Assembly: GCA_016790225.1 (NCBI GenBank)
Contig: JAEUOZ010000040.1
Coordinates: forward strand, 1 to 63,447
Direction: 5' to 3'
DNA from: Rubrivivax sp.
GTDB lineage: Bacteria; Pseudomonadota; Gammaproteobacteria; Burkholderiales; Burkholderiaceae
Length of the DNA: 63,447 nt
Shown: positions 35,005-44,248 of the stretch, in pieces
How positions within the stretch are numbered: the stretch's first letter is position 1
Layout of the letters: each line of letters begins with the position of its first letter
Made by a program: the position numbers and the translations under genes
Notes under the pieces: model-generated
The model's input: the letters and a program-made list of their open reading frames with translations, nothing else
Database searches by the model: none
What the model was told of the DNA's origin: nothing

Positions 35005-36726
35005 ATGTTTGACGATTCCTGCTTGCCGGCGGTGGCCCGGCGGGCTGAAGAAGGCCGGATCCCGGCGCCGATCTCCCCGGCGCCCTCTGCTTCCACCGGG
35101 CCGGCATCCGGCCGGCCCGTCGCGCTCGGCGTCTCGGCGGCTGCCGCGGCCTTGAGCGCCTGTGGCGGTGGTGGCGAGAGCGCGCCCGTGCCGCCACCGC
35201 CGCCGCCGGTCAGCCTCACGCGCACGGAAGCCTCACGCTTCCTGGGCCAGGCCGGGTTTGGCGGCACCGATGCCGGCATCGACCGGGTCATCGCGCTGGG
35301 TTATTCCGGCTGGCTGGACGAGCAGTTCGCGGCCGCCCGCACCCAGGGTCACTACGACTGGATGGTCGAGCGCGGCTATGCCGACGTGGCGAACCTGGTC
35401 AGCTTTGCCGGCACCGACAACACGCTCTGGCGCAAGCTGATCAGCAGCCCGGATGTGCTGCGCCAGCGTGTGACGCTCGCGCTGTCGGAGATCTTCGTGG
35501 TGTCCATGGCGGGCCTGCCGGTCACATGGCGCGGGATGGTCATGGCGGCCTATGTGGACGTGCTGGAGGCCAACGCCTTCGGCAGCTACCGCGGCCTGCT
35601 GGAGGCCGTGACGCTGTCGCCGGGCATGGGCGCCTACCTCAACATGCGCGGCAACCTGAAGGAAGACACGGCCACGGGCCGTGTCCCCGACGAGAACTAC
35701 GCGCGCGAAGTGCTGCAGCTCTTCTCGATCGGCCTGGTGGAGCTGGCGGCCGACGGGTCCTTGAAGAACGGCGTCGCCACCGAGAGCTACAGCCAGGACA
35801 CCATCACCGGGCTGGCAAGGGTCTTCACCGGCTGGGACAACGATCGCCCCAGCCGCACGGAGCCCGGCCACGCGCAGCGCCCGATGATCCTCAACGCGGC
35901 GAACCACTCGCCCGGCGCCAAGAGCTTCCTGGGCGTGAGCATCGCGGCGGGCACGCCGGGTGACGCGGCCCTGAAAACGGCGCTGGACACGATCGCGGCG
36001 CACCCCAACGTCGGGCCCTTCATCGGCCGTCAGCTGATCCAGCGCCTGGTCACCAGCAACCCGAGCCCCGCCTACATCGGGCGCGTCACGGCGGTATTCA
36101 ACAACAACGGCAGCGGCGTGCGTGGCGACCTGAAGGCCGTCGTCCGGGCCGTGCTGCTGGATGACGAGGCGCGTCGTGCGCCGGCGCCTGGCGACACCAG
36201 CCGCGGCAAGCTGCGCGAACCCATCGTGCGCTTCGTGCAGTGGGCGCGCAGCTTCAACCTGGCTTCGCCCACGGGGCTGTGGAACATCGGCAATACCTCC
36301 GATCCGGGGACGCGCCTGGGTCAGAGCCCGCTGCGCTCGCCCTCGGTGTTCAATTTCTTCCGGCCTGGCTATGTGCCGCCGAACACCACGCTGGGGGCAC
36401 AGAACCTCACGGCGCCGGAGTTCCAGATCACCCATGAAACCTCGGTCGTGGGCTGGGCCAACTGGGCACAGACTTTCGTGCAGAACGGCGTCGGCGAGAC
36501 CCGCCCCGACTACAGCGCCGAGCTCGCGCTGGCCACCGATGCCGAGGCCCTGGTCAACCGCATCGCGCTGCTGCTGGCGCCGGGCAACCTGTCTGCCGCC
36601 ACGACCAGCACCATCAGCACAGCCGTCGCCAGCATCGATGCCAGCAGCGATACCGGCCGGCTCAACCGCGTGCGCGCTGCCGTGCACCTGGTGCTGTGCG
36701 CGCCCGAATACCTCGTCCAGATCTGA
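35005..36726 (+). CDS. DUF1800 domain exported protein
   Basis: This is a 573-residue protein of the DUF1800 family: LTRTEASRFLGQAGFGGT near the start, then NYAREVLQLFSIGL, PMILNAANHSPGAKSFLG and SVFNFFRPGYVPP. The N-terminus has an Ala-rich segment ending ALSACGGGG, suggesting lipoprotein export, although the hydrophilic lead before it (about 35 residues) is long. It pairs with a DUF1501 gene 18 bases downstream, an association common in bacteria. Function is not established. The 222-base gap upstream holds the previous gene's hairpin and no other gene. Confidence 0.85.
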   Translation: MFDDSCLPAVARRAEEGRIPAPISPAPSASTGPASGRPVALGVSAAAAALSACGGGGESAPVPPPPPPVSLTRTEASRFLGQAGFGGTDAGIDRVIALGYSGWLDEQFAAARTQGHYDWMVERGYADVANLVSFAGTDNTLWRKLISSPDVLRQRVTLALSEIFVVSMAGLPVTWRGMVMAAYVDVLEANAFGSYRGLLEAVTLSPGMGAYLNMRGNLKEDTATGRVPDENYAREVLQLFSIGLVELAADGSLKNGVATESYSQDTITGLARVFTGWDNDRPSRTEPGHAQRPMILNAANHSPGAKSFLGVSIAAGTPGDAALKTALDTIAAHPNVGPFIGRQLIQRLVTSNPSPAYIGRVTAVFNNNGSGVRGDLKAVVRAVLLDDEARRAPAPGDTSRGKLREPIVRFVQWARSFNLASPTGLWNIGNTSDPGTRLGQSPLRSPSVFNFFRPGYVPPNTTLGAQNLTAPEFQITHETSVVGWANWAQTFVQNGVGETRPDYSAELALATDAEALVNRIALLLAPGNLSAATTSTISTAVASIDASSDTGRLNRVRAAVHLVLCAPEYLVQI

Positions 36727-36744
36727 GCGCAGGGAGACTTCAAC

Positions 36745-38148
36745 ATGCCTCACGAGAACCCCTCCCGACTGGCGCCCCAGGCTGCGGCGCGTCGAGCTTT
36801 CCTCAAGCGCGCCGGGCAGTTGTCCGTCGCCGGTGTGGCCGCCCCCTGGGCGCTGAACCTCGCGACCATGGCCGAGGCCGCCGCGCAGACGGCCAGCGAC
36901 TACAAGGCGCTGGTCTGCGTCTTCCTCTATGGCGGCAACGACCACGGCAACACGCTGGTGCCTTACGACACGGCCAGCCACGACAGCTACCTGCGCATCC
37001 GCGGCAGCCTGGCCTATGCGCGCTCGGCCCTGGCGGCGACGGCCCTGACGCCGCTGAACCCGCCGTCGGACGGCCGGCAGATGGCGCTGGCGCCGGAACT
37101 CGCGCCCCTGAAGGGATTGTTCGATGCCGGCCGGATGGGCGTGCTGCTGAACGTGGGCACGCTGATCCAGCCCACGACGCTGGCGCAGTACAACGCGCGC
37201 AGCGTGCCGCTGCCACCCAAGCTCTTCTCGCACAACGATCAGCAGAGCGTGTGGCAGAGCTCGCTGCCCGAAGGCGCCACCTCGGGCTGGGGCGGGCGCC
37301 TGGGCGATCTGTTCATGGCGGGCAACGGCAATGCCACCTTCACCTGCGTCAATGCCAGCGGCAATGCGGTCTACATGAGCGGCCGCAGCGCCGTGCAGTA
37401 CCAGGTGTCGTCCAGCGGCTCGGTGGCGCTGCGCGGCATCGGCGCGCCGCTGTTCGGCTCACAGGCCTGCAGCGATGCCTTGCGCAGCCTCACCACCGCC
37501 AGCCGCAGCCACCTGATGCAGGCGGAACACACACGCGTCATGGCGCGCGCCATCGATGCAAACGTGTCGCTGAGCGCCGCGCTGGCCGCGGCACCTGCGC
37601 TGGCCACGCCGTTCGACAGCGCCAACCCGCTGGCGACCCAGCTGCAGATGGTGGCGCGCCTGATCTCGGCGCGCCAGTCGCTGGGCGCGCGGCGGCAGGT
37701 CTTCTTCGTCTCGCTGGGCGGATTCGATCTGCATGACTTCCTGGTGGCGCAGCACCCGGGTCTGCTGACTTCCGTGGGCAGTGCGATCAAGAGTTTCCAC
37801 GATGCCACGGTGGAGCTGGGCGTGGCCAACCAGGTGACCACCTTCACAGGCAGCGATTTCGGCCGCACGCTCACGAGCAACGGCGACGGCAGCGATCACG
37901 GCTGGGGCAGCCACCACTTCATCGTCGGCGGCGCTGTCCAGGGCCAGCGTCTGCACGGCCAGCTGCCCGCCTTCGGCATCAGCACGCCGGATGATGTCGG
38001 CCAGGGCCGCCTCTTGCCCAGCACCTCCGTGGACCAGCTGGCCGCCACGCTGGCCCGCTGGATGGGCGTCTCGACGAGCGACCTGCCGCTGGTGGCGCCC
38101 AACATCGGCAACTACACGCTGCGGGATCTGGGTCTGCTGGGCGCTTGA
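36745..38148 (+). CDS. DUF1501 protein with twin-arginine signal
   Basis: This is a 467-residue protein. The N-terminus has a Tat-like signal (ARRAFLKRAGQLSVAG, cleaving near AAAQ at about 48), predicting folded export. The body matches DUF1501, a sulfatase/alkaline-phosphatase-like fold: VCVFLYGGNDHGNTLVPYD, LFSHNDQQSVWQS, SLGGFDLHD, TFTGSDFGRTL and DHGWGSHHFIVGG, rich in possible metal ligands (Asp, His, Asn). It follows the DUF1800 gene by 18 bases; the two probably act together outside the inner membrane. Confidence 0.88.
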   Translation: MPHENPSRLAPQAAARRAFLKRAGQLSVAGVAAPWALNLATMAEAAAQTASDYKALVCVFLYGGNDHGNTLVPYDTASHDSYLRIRGSLAYARSALAATALTPLNPPSDGRQMALAPELAPLKGLFDAGRMGVLLNVGTLIQPTTLAQYNARSVPLPPKLFSHNDQQSVWQSSLPEGATSGWGGRLGDLFMAGNGNATFTCVNASGNAVYMSGRSAVQYQVSSSGSVALRGIGAPLFGSQACSDALRSLTTASRSHLMQAEHTRVMARAIDANVSLSAALAAAPALATPFDSANPLATQLQMVARLISARQSLGARRQVFFVSLGGFDLHDFLVAQHPGLLTSVGSAIKSFHDATVELGVANQVTTFTGSDFGRTLTSNGDGSDHGWGSHHFIVGGAVQGQRLHGQLPAFGISTPDDVGQGRLLPSTSVDQLAATLARWMGVSTSDLPLVAPNIGNYTLRDLGLLGA

Positions 38149-38247
38149 GGGCGGGCTGAGGCTGCCCTCATCTCCCCTTCAGGCTGCGCTTGTCCGCGCC
38201 CGCTGCCCTTGCTGACCCTTGCGCGCCGCACAGGCCGCGCGTCGTGC

Positions 38248-39231
38248 TCAAGACAGCGGGTAGCGCACGTCGCCGGGCGCCTGGCCGTGGTAGCCCTTCA
38301 GGCCGATCGTGCGGGCGAGGTCGCTGCGGATGTCGCCCTGGCGCGCGAGTGCGCGCTGCAGCACGCTGTCGAAACGGTGTTTCGGTTCCCAGCCGAGAAC
38401 CTCGCGCGCCAGGCTGCTGTCGTAGACGCGGCTGATGTCGGTGGGTAGATACCAGCCCAGGCTGGCATAGGCATCGCGCCAGCCCGGGACGCGGCGGTCC
38501 AGGACCGCGGGGGCGTCACGGCGCAGTTCGGCGCGGTCTGCCTGCGTGAACGGCGTGGGTGCGCTGACGATGAAGCGGCCGAATCCGATGCGCGGCGCGG
38601 CCTGCAGCGCGCAGAGGTGGGCGTCGACGCAGTCTTCCACGTCCAGCCGGCGGTGCAGCAGTTCGTTGAGCTTCAGGTTGGCATCGATGAAGGCCGAGCG
38701 CGCGCGCTCGTTGTCGTCGCCTTCGGGAAAGAAGCGCGAGGTGCGCAGCACCACGCAGGCCAGAGACTGGTTGCGGTGCGCCAGTTCGCACAGGTCTTCG
38801 GCCGCGATCTTGGTGACGCCGTAGATGTTCTTCGGTACCGGGCGCACGCTCTCGTCGATCCAGGCTGCCGGTGCGCCGGCGGGCGGTTCCAGTGCGTCGC
38901 CGAAGGCGCTGGTGGTGCTGGTGAAGACAAACGCGCCGACGCCGGCCAGCACCGCTTCTTCCAGCAGGTTCAGCGTGCCGCTGATGTTGGTGTCGATGAA
39001 GTCCTGGCGCGTGTGCGTGGCCACGTGCGGCTTGTGCAGGGTTGCGCAGTGGATCACCTGGGTGACGCCCTGCATCGCCCGCGCGACAAGACCGCGATCG
39101 GCCAGCGTGCCGGTGAGATCGGTCCAGGGCGAGGGGAGAAGGTCCAGGCCGCGCGCGGCACGGCCGGCGCCACGCAGTGTGCGCATCAGGCCTTCGCCGA
39201 GGTGGCCCGTGGAGCCGGTCACGAGGATCAT
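38248..39231 (-). CDS. NAD-dependent epimerase/dehydratase (extended SDR)
   Basis: This is a 327-residue nucleotide-sugar-type SDR. GSTGHLGEGL (residues 6-15) binds NAD; FTSTTSAFG and the catalytic YGVTK follow. DGRRL-like substrate loops and HRFDSVLQRALA at the C-terminus are typical of the family. It may act on a nucleotide sugar, but the substrate is unknown. It starts 11 bases after the stop of the methyltransferase gene, suggesting a two-gene operon for surface-sugar or metabolite modification. Confidence 0.87.
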   Translation of the reverse strand: MILVTGSTGHLGEGLMRTLRGAGRAARGLDLLPSPWTDLTGTLADRGLVARAMQGVTQVIHCATLHKPHVATHTRQDFIDTNISGTLNLLEEAVLAGVGAFVFTSTTSAFGDALEPPAGAPAAWIDESVRPVPKNIYGVTKIAAEDLCELAHRNQSLACVVLRTSRFFPEGDDNERARSAFIDANLKLNELLHRRLDVEDCVDAHLCALQAAPRIGFGRFIVSAPTPFTQADRAELRRDAPAVLDRRVPGWRDAYASLGWYLPTDISRVYDSSLAREVLGWEPKHRFDSVLQRALARQGDIRSDLARTIGLKGYHGQAPGDVRYPLS

Positions 39232-39242
39232 GGGGCGCCGCC

Positions 39243-40091
39243 TCAGCCCTTCTTGCGGCCCCACAGGATCAGGATGTCGTCGGTGAGGCGGTCTCGGCGC
39301 GGTCGCTGAAGCACCTCGAAGCCGGCGCGCTCCATGCACTGGCCGAGTGTCTTTCCGGTGAACAGGAAGGTGTGCCAGCCATGGCGAAAGCCGTTCCACT
39401 CGGCGCCGTGCAGCCGGTAGGCCGGCCCGCCGAGCTTGGGCGTGAGCATCGCGACCACACCACCCGGCGCCAGGGCGCGGTGGCAGATCTTCAGCACGGC
39501 CACCGGGTCGTGCACATGCTCGATGACCGAATCCATCAGGATGATGTCGAAGGACTCGGGTGCGAGCTGCACCTGCTCCAGCGTGCTCTCGAAGACGGTG
39601 AAGCCCTTGGCCCGCACCTGCGCCGCGGCGATCGGCGAAGGCTCGATGCCGCTGCAGGGGCCGTAGTGGCGCGCCGCCAGTTCCAGCATCTCGCCGGTGC
39701 CGCAGCCGACATCCAGAAAGCGGCCGTGCGGCTGGGCCTGCAGGCAGCCTTGGATGAATCGCTCGGCCTTGGTCCCGAACCAGCGATCGATGAAGCGCCG
39801 ACGCCAGCGCTTGAAGCCGTACTGCCGCGACAGATCCTTCTTCTTCGGCGAGAACCAGTCGCCGCCATCGGGGTATTCCTCGGCGCGGGGGATGGGATAC
39901 AGGCAGGTCAGGCCGCACTGTGTGCAGTCCCAGACGTAGAGCGGCACGCTGCACTGGTTCCAGTGGTTGCCGACGTCCCACTGGTGGCGCAGCGTGAAAT
40001 CACGCCCGCCGCAGCAGGTGCAGGCATAGGGCGCGTCGCCGCTTCGCTGCACCTGGGCCAGGCTCGTGGGATGAAGGGCAGAGGTGGACAT
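39243..40091 (-). CDS. Class I SAM-dependent methyltransferase with N-terminal zinc-binding knuckle
   Basis: This is a 282-residue protein. Two CxxC pairs (CTCCG at about 24-28 and CTQC near 56-59) form a probable zinc knuckle before the methyltransferase domain. The latter has motif I LDVGCGTGEMLELA, the acidic PSPIAAAQ region and LMDSVIEHVHDP. The arrangement resembles C-methyltransferase-like sugar or polysaccharide modifiers. It is the upstream partner of the epimerase. The ATG at 40091 is chosen over a longer upstream possibility. Confidence 0.85.
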   Translation of the reverse strand: MSTSALHPTSLAQVQRSGDAPYACTCCGGRDFTLRHQWDVGNHWNQCSVPLYVWDCTQCGLTCLYPIPRAEEYPDGGDWFSPKKKDLSRQYGFKRWRRRFIDRWFGTKAERFIQGCLQAQPHGRFLDVGCGTGEMLELAARHYGPCSGIEPSPIAAAQVRAKGFTVFESTLEQVQLAPESFDIILMDSVIEHVHDPVAVLKICHRALAPGGVVAMLTPKLGGPAYRLHGAEWNGFRHGWHTFLFTGKTLGQCMERAGFEVLQRPRRDRLTDDILILWGRKKG

Positions 40092-40224
40092 CGGCCGGAT
40101 TTTGCAATGACCCGCGAGCCTTTCGGCGGGCAGCGGCTGGCGGGCCCGCACACCCCGCACTCCCCACTGCCCAGCAGGCCGCGCGAGAATGGACCTGACA
40201 CGACAAGTTCAGAGGAGACGAGGC

Positions 40225-41730
40225 ATGACGACCAATGGCAGTGACAAGGCGGTGGACGGCAAGGGCTCTGCGGCCGCGGAACGCGAGAAGAAGGCGGTGG
40301 AAGACCTGCTGGCGCGGCCGGCCGTGCGCAGCCAGGGGCGCGTGACACTGGCCGGCGGGCAGCCGCTGGATTACGGCGTTTGCTGCGAATACCTGCCCGT
40401 GCTGCGCGGCGGCTTTGGCGAACAGGCTTCGGATCCTGATGCCGCGGTGTTTACCGTGGCCTACCAGCAGGCCGGCGCGGCGCCCGCGGAACGCGGGGTC
40501 TGCTTTGCCTTCAATGGCGGGCCGGGCTCGGCCTCGATCTGGCTGCATCTGGGCGCGGCGGGGCCGCAGCGCGTGGTGGTGCCCGATGACGGCCGCATGC
40601 CACATCCGCCCTACGCGGTGAGCGAGAACCCCTTGAGCTGGCTGCGCCACTTCGATCTGGTGTTCATCGATCCGCCGCACACAGGCTGGTCACTCGCGGC
40701 GGGCGATGAATCGCGCAAGAAGCTGCTGTCGGTCGACGGCGATGTCGCGGCGCTCACCGAGGTCATCCGGGCTTGGCTCACGCGACACCGCCGCTGGAAT
40801 TCACGCGTCTATCTGGCCGGCGAAAGCTACGGCACCACACGCGGCGCCGCGATGGCCGATGCGCTGCTGGACGCCAACGTCGCTCTGGCCGGGCTGGTGC
40901 TGGTGTCCTGCGCCATGGATCTGCAGAGTGTCTTCTTCAGCCCACGCAACGACCTGCCCTATGCCACCTACCTGCCGGCGCTGGCCAACGTGGCGCAGTT
41001 CCATGGATGCCTGCAGGGGCCGCTGGGGGCTTCGTCGCAGGCGGCGCGCGAAGCCGCGGAGACCTTCGTCGCCGAAGACTACCTGCGCGCGCTGCACCAG
41101 GGTGCACGTCTGGAAGGCGGTGCGCGCAAGCGCGTGGCGCAGCGCCTGTCCGAACTGCTGGGCCTGCCGCGCGAGCTGGTGGAGGCGCACAACCTGCGTA
41201 TCAGCGACCGGAGCTTCTTTGCCGAACTGCTGCGCGATCGCGGTCTGCAGGTGGGCCGTCTGGATGCGCGCAGCACGGGCCCGCTGGGTGCCAGCCGCAG
41301 CCGCGACATCGTCTTCGATCCCGGCATCGATGCCATCGCCGCGCCCTACACGATGGCCGCCATGGCCTACTTCCAGCAGTCGCTGGGGCTGAGCGAGGAA
41401 CGGCGCTACCTGACGCTGAGTTTCGATGCACACAAGGCCTGGAACTGGAACCGCGGTGAAGACCGAGGCAACAGCTATTGCTCCACCAGCGACGACCTCT
41501 CTCGCGCGCTGCGCCGCAACCCGCACCTGCGCGTGTTTGCGGCCAGCGGACGCTACGACCTGGGCACGCCCTACAGCGCCACCGACTGGTCACTGGCCCA
41601 GCTGGACATCCCGCCGGCCGTGATGGCGAGGGTGGAGCACCAGTACTACGACGCCGGCCACATGATGTACACGCGGCAGGCTGACCTGCAGAAGCTGGAC
41701 CATGATCTGGCGCGTTGGCTGTCCGCCTGA
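40225..41730 (+). CDS. S10-family serine carboxypeptidase-like protein
   Basis: This is a 501-residue peptidase family S10 protein. FNGGPGSASIWLHLGAAGP forms the oxyanion region. The catalytic triad is visible as Ser201 in GESYG, Asp445 in GRYDLGTP and His479 in AGHMMY. GAGGAGACGAGGC upstream provides the ribosome site for the ATG at 40225. No signal peptide is evident, unusual for S10 enzymes, which are mostly vacuolar or secreted in eukaryotes; bacterial members are less well studied. Confidence 0.9.
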   Translation: MTTNGSDKAVDGKGSAAAEREKKAVEDLLARPAVRSQGRVTLAGGQPLDYGVCCEYLPVLRGGFGEQASDPDAAVFTVAYQQAGAAPAERGVCFAFNGGPGSASIWLHLGAAGPQRVVVPDDGRMPHPPYAVSENPLSWLRHFDLVFIDPPHTGWSLAAGDESRKKLLSVDGDVAALTEVIRAWLTRHRRWNSRVYLAGESYGTTRGAAMADALLDANVALAGLVLVSCAMDLQSVFFSPRNDLPYATYLPALANVAQFHGCLQGPLGASSQAAREAAETFVAEDYLRALHQGARLEGGARKRVAQRLSELLGLPRELVEAHNLRISDRSFFAELLRDRGLQVGRLDARSTGPLGASRSRDIVFDPGIDAIAAPYTMAAMAYFQQSLGLSEERRYLTLSFDAHKAWNWNRGEDRGNSYCSTSDDLSRALRRNPHLRVFAASGRYDLGTPYSATDWSLAQLDIPPAVMARVEHQYYDAGHMMYTRQADLQKLDHDLARWLSA

Positions 41731-41744
41731 GGGCGGGTCAACGC

Positions 41745-41762
41745 GGCCAGCGGCGGCTGGCC
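41745..41762. terminator. Hairpin between convergent S10 peptidase and TonB-domain genes
   Basis: GGCCAGC (41745-41751) pairs perfectly with GCTGGCC (41756-41762) over a 4-base loop. It lies between two convergent stops. No T-tract is present; a bidirectional terminator is inferred from position. Confidence 0.45.
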
Positions 41763-41792
41763 TGTGCCAGGCCTCTTCGACACGGGCCTTGG

Positions 41793-42821
41793 TCAGCGTG
41801 ATCCGCCGCCGCCGGTTCGCGCGCCGAGGGCCAGCACGCCGCAGGGCACCCGCAGCGTGGTGCGCTGGGTCATCAGGGCGTTCTGGCGCGCGGCGGGCAG
41901 ATCCAGGCGCTGGCGGGACAGCCAGTCGATGAAGAAGGCGCGCTCCGGCACCGGACCGTCGAGTTCGCCCACGCGGTTGTCGGCGGCGGGCTGGCGCATC
42001 TCCACGCGCAGGTCGAACGGGCACTTCATCGCACCGAAGTCGAAGTAGGCCTGCGCCTCCTGGATGCCCTTGACCAGCGTCAGGTATTGCGACAGATCCA
42101 TGTCCTGGATGGCCCAGCGGGGTGCATCCTCCAGGATGAACATGAAGAAGAAGTCCACGTCCAGCGGCTCGCCCTGAAGGCAGGGCAAGCGCAGCTGCGC
42201 CATGTAGTCCTGCGCCGCCGACACCAGCGCGCTGTGCGGCGTCGAATCCAGGAGCGTGATCGTGGGCGGCCCGTCCGCGCGGTGGAAGCGCCCGCGCAAA
42301 GGCACCACGCCTTGGGCATTCACACGGCGTGCATTCAGCGGGTACGACATCTTCTGGCTCGGCCTCACCAGGCACTTCAGTTCCTCCTTGCGCCGTTCGG
42401 CTTCAGGCTCCCGTGCCTGGGTCCACTGCACGACCTGCCGGCCGTCGTCCGGGACGAAGTTGAACTCCTGGTTGACGGTGACGCTCTGGCCCTCCGGCAG
42501 GCAGGGCACGCGGAATCCGGACAGATGCGCCTCCACGGCTTGCGTCAGCACCAGGACGGCCTCCGGCGTGTTGAGTACGCGAACGCGTGGCGCGCGGTCC
42601 GCCTGCGTGAAGGTCATCTCCACGGCCACCCGGCCGCCCAGGCGCGCGCGAAAGGCCTGCGGCGGATAGGGCGGGGCGCGGTCCTCGCCGGCCGGCGTCA
42701 TGCAGCGCAGGGCTTCCGACGGCGCCAGGCTGGCCTGCTGCGCGTGCGCGTGCGAGAGCGCCGTCGTCAGCAGCGTGGCCAGCAAGGCCTTGAGAGCGGG
42801 CAGCTTCGGGGGCGGATTCAT
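41793..42821 (-). CDS. Exported protein with two TonB-C-like domains
   Basis: This is a 342-residue protein. A signal peptide (LKALLATLLTTALSHAHAQ) is followed by two similar domains. The first has APPYPPQAFRARLGGRVAVEMTF and VEAHLSGFRVPCLPEGQ; the second has SYPLNARRVNAQGVVPLRGRF and YMAQLRLPCLQGEP. Both look like the TonB C-terminal fold, each with a Cys near its end. Without a TonB N-terminal anchor it is probably periplasmic. Role unknown. Confidence 0.7.
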   Translation of the reverse strand: MNPPPKLPALKALLATLLTTALSHAHAQQASLAPSEALRCMTPAGEDRAPPYPPQAFRARLGGRVAVEMTFTQADRAPRVRVLNTPEAVLVLTQAVEAHLSGFRVPCLPEGQSVTVNQEFNFVPDDGRQVVQWTQAREPEAERRKEELKCLVRPSQKMSYPLNARRVNAQGVVPLRGRFHRADGPPTITLLDSTPHSALVSAAQDYMAQLRLPCLQGEPLDVDFFFMFILEDAPRWAIQDMDLSQYLTLVKGIQEAQAYFDFGAMKCPFDLRVEMRQPAADNRVGELDGPVPERAFFIDWLSRQRLDLPAARQNALMTQRTTLRVPCGVLALGARTGGGGSR

Positions 42822-43061
42822 GACTTCGCAGGACCTGGTGGAGACGTCGGGGGCCATCGCCGAGCCTCGCACGGGAGGCCGCAGCGTCGCCGGCATTCTG
42901 CAGCAGTCCGCAGGTGCTTCCCATCTGAAACGTTAAGGGTGCGCCCGGGTATTCTTCGCCGGCCCGCGATGCGCCTGCACTTGACGCGACAAGGCGTTTG
43001 CGGTCTGCGCAGGCTGGCACCCTTGCCCGCGTGCGCCAGCCGCCTGCGGCACACTCTGGTC

Positions 43062-43553
43062 ATGACCCCGCGTGCGCTCGAACTCATCCAGCAATTGCAG
43101 ATGCAGCCGCATCCGGAAGGCGGCTTCTATGTCGAGGTGCACCGCGCCGCGCAGACCGTGCAGCCGCAGGACGCGCGCGCGCCGCGCAGCGCGCTGACTG
43201 CGATCTACTTCCTGCTGGTGGATCGTGGCATCAGCCGCTGGCACCGGGTGCAATCCGACGAGGTCTGGTGCCACCTTGAAGGCGCGCCGCTGGATCTGCA
43301 CCGTCTGCCAGCCGACGAGGCAGGCCCGCGGCTGCACAGCGTGGTGCTGGGACCTGTGGGCCCGAGTTGCGAGCCGCAGGCCACCGTGCCCGCCGGAGTC
43401 TGGCAGGCGGCGCGCAGCCAGGGCGATTACAGCCTGGCCGCGTGCTTTGTCGCGCCGGGTTTCGAGTTCGTCGACTTTGAGCTGATGGCGCCAAAGGACG
43501 ACCTGCGCGCCTGGCTGGCCAGGCAGCACCCGGCCCTGGCGGCAGGCTGGTGA
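43062..43553 (+). CDS. DUF985 cupin family protein
   Basis: This is a 163-residue single-domain cupin of the DUF985 type: HPEGGFYVEVHRA near residue 17, IYFLLVDRGISRWHRVQSDEVWC (metal-site His and Glu), GPSCEPQATVPAGVWQAA and the closing LVAPGFEFVDFEL-like strand. Enzymatic role in bacteria is not defined. The start is the ATG at 43062; the preceding 240 bases between divergent genes hold no gene that I can support. Confidence 0.85.
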   Translation: MTPRALELIQQLQMQPHPEGGFYVEVHRAAQTVQPQDARAPRSALTAIYFLLVDRGISRWHRVQSDEVWCHLEGAPLDLHRLPADEAGPRLHSVVLGPVGPSCEPQATVPAGVWQAARSQGDYSLAACFVAPGFEFVDFELMAPKDDLRAWLARQHPALAAGW

Positions 43554-43608
43554 CGACCGGGGCCGCAGCCGCCGGTGCCGATGTCGGCCGCCCGTGTGGC
43601 CAGGGCCC

Positions 43609-44205
43609 TCAGGCGCCGCCCAGCAGTTGCGGCTTGAGCGTGCTGTCGGCGGGCTTGTCGCCCAGCCAGATCTTCAGCAGGGCGTTGTAGAACGCCTGGT
43701 CGGGCATCGGGTCGCTGAGCAGCTTGCCATTCATCTCGATCAGCGTGCCGCGCTCGGGCAGCCAGTCCACATTCAGCGTATCGCCCTTCTTCAGGCCGCC
43801 GACGTTGACGAAGACTTCGCCGAGCTTCGCCATCTGGTTGACGATCTTGCTCTTCTCGGCCTTGTCGGTGTTGTTGTTGATGCCCGTCATGAAGGCCTGG
43901 CCGAAGTCTTCGCCCGAGACCTCGCGCATCATCACCAGCGTGATGCGGCGCGGGCCGGCAGAGGCCAGAACGGCGTCGACCGTCGTCTCCTTCTTGCCCA
44001 GGTACAGGCCCATGGCGTAGACCTTGAACATGGCCCGCGTTCGCACGCCGGCACCATTCAGGCGCAGGTCCTTGCCCGCGACCTTCACGGCATCGTCGAT
44101 CTTCACGCCGCTCACGTCGGCCGCGAGGGCGGCGATGGGTGACAGCAGGGTGGTGGCGGCCAGGGCAGCCGGGGCGAGCGCCAGATGGCGGCGGAGGAGC
44201 GTCAT
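43609..44205 (-). CDS. Exported chalcone-isomerase-like protein
   Basis: This is a 198-residue protein with a signal peptide (ALAPAALAATTLLSPIAALAAD) and a chalcone-isomerase-like domain: NGAGVRTRAMFKVYAMGLYLGKK, ALVMMREVSGEDF-like central strands and LPERGTLIEMNGKLLSDP. Bacterial members of this fold are mostly thought to bind fatty acids or lipids instead of chalcone. Upstream on the same strand lies the chemoreceptor gene, 43 bases away. Confidence 0.85.
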   Translation of the reverse strand: MTLLRRHLALAPAALAATTLLSPIAALAADVSGVKIDDAVKVAGKDLRLNGAGVRTRAMFKVYAMGLYLGKKETTVDAVLASAGPRRITLVMMREVSGEDFGQAFMTGINNNTDKAEKSKIVNQMAKLGEVFVNVGGLKKGDTLNVDWLPERGTLIEMNGKLLSDPMPDQAFYNALLKIWLGDKPADSTLKPQLLGGA

Positions 44206-44248
44206 GGTGTCGGGCTCTGTGTAGGGGTGTGCAGGATCAAACAAGGGT

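Noticed and set aside
40225..41730. The S10 peptidase as a horizontally acquired eukaryotic gene
   Set aside because: Base composition and codon use match its neighbours, and bacterial S10 homologues exist. There is no sequence sign of recent transfer.
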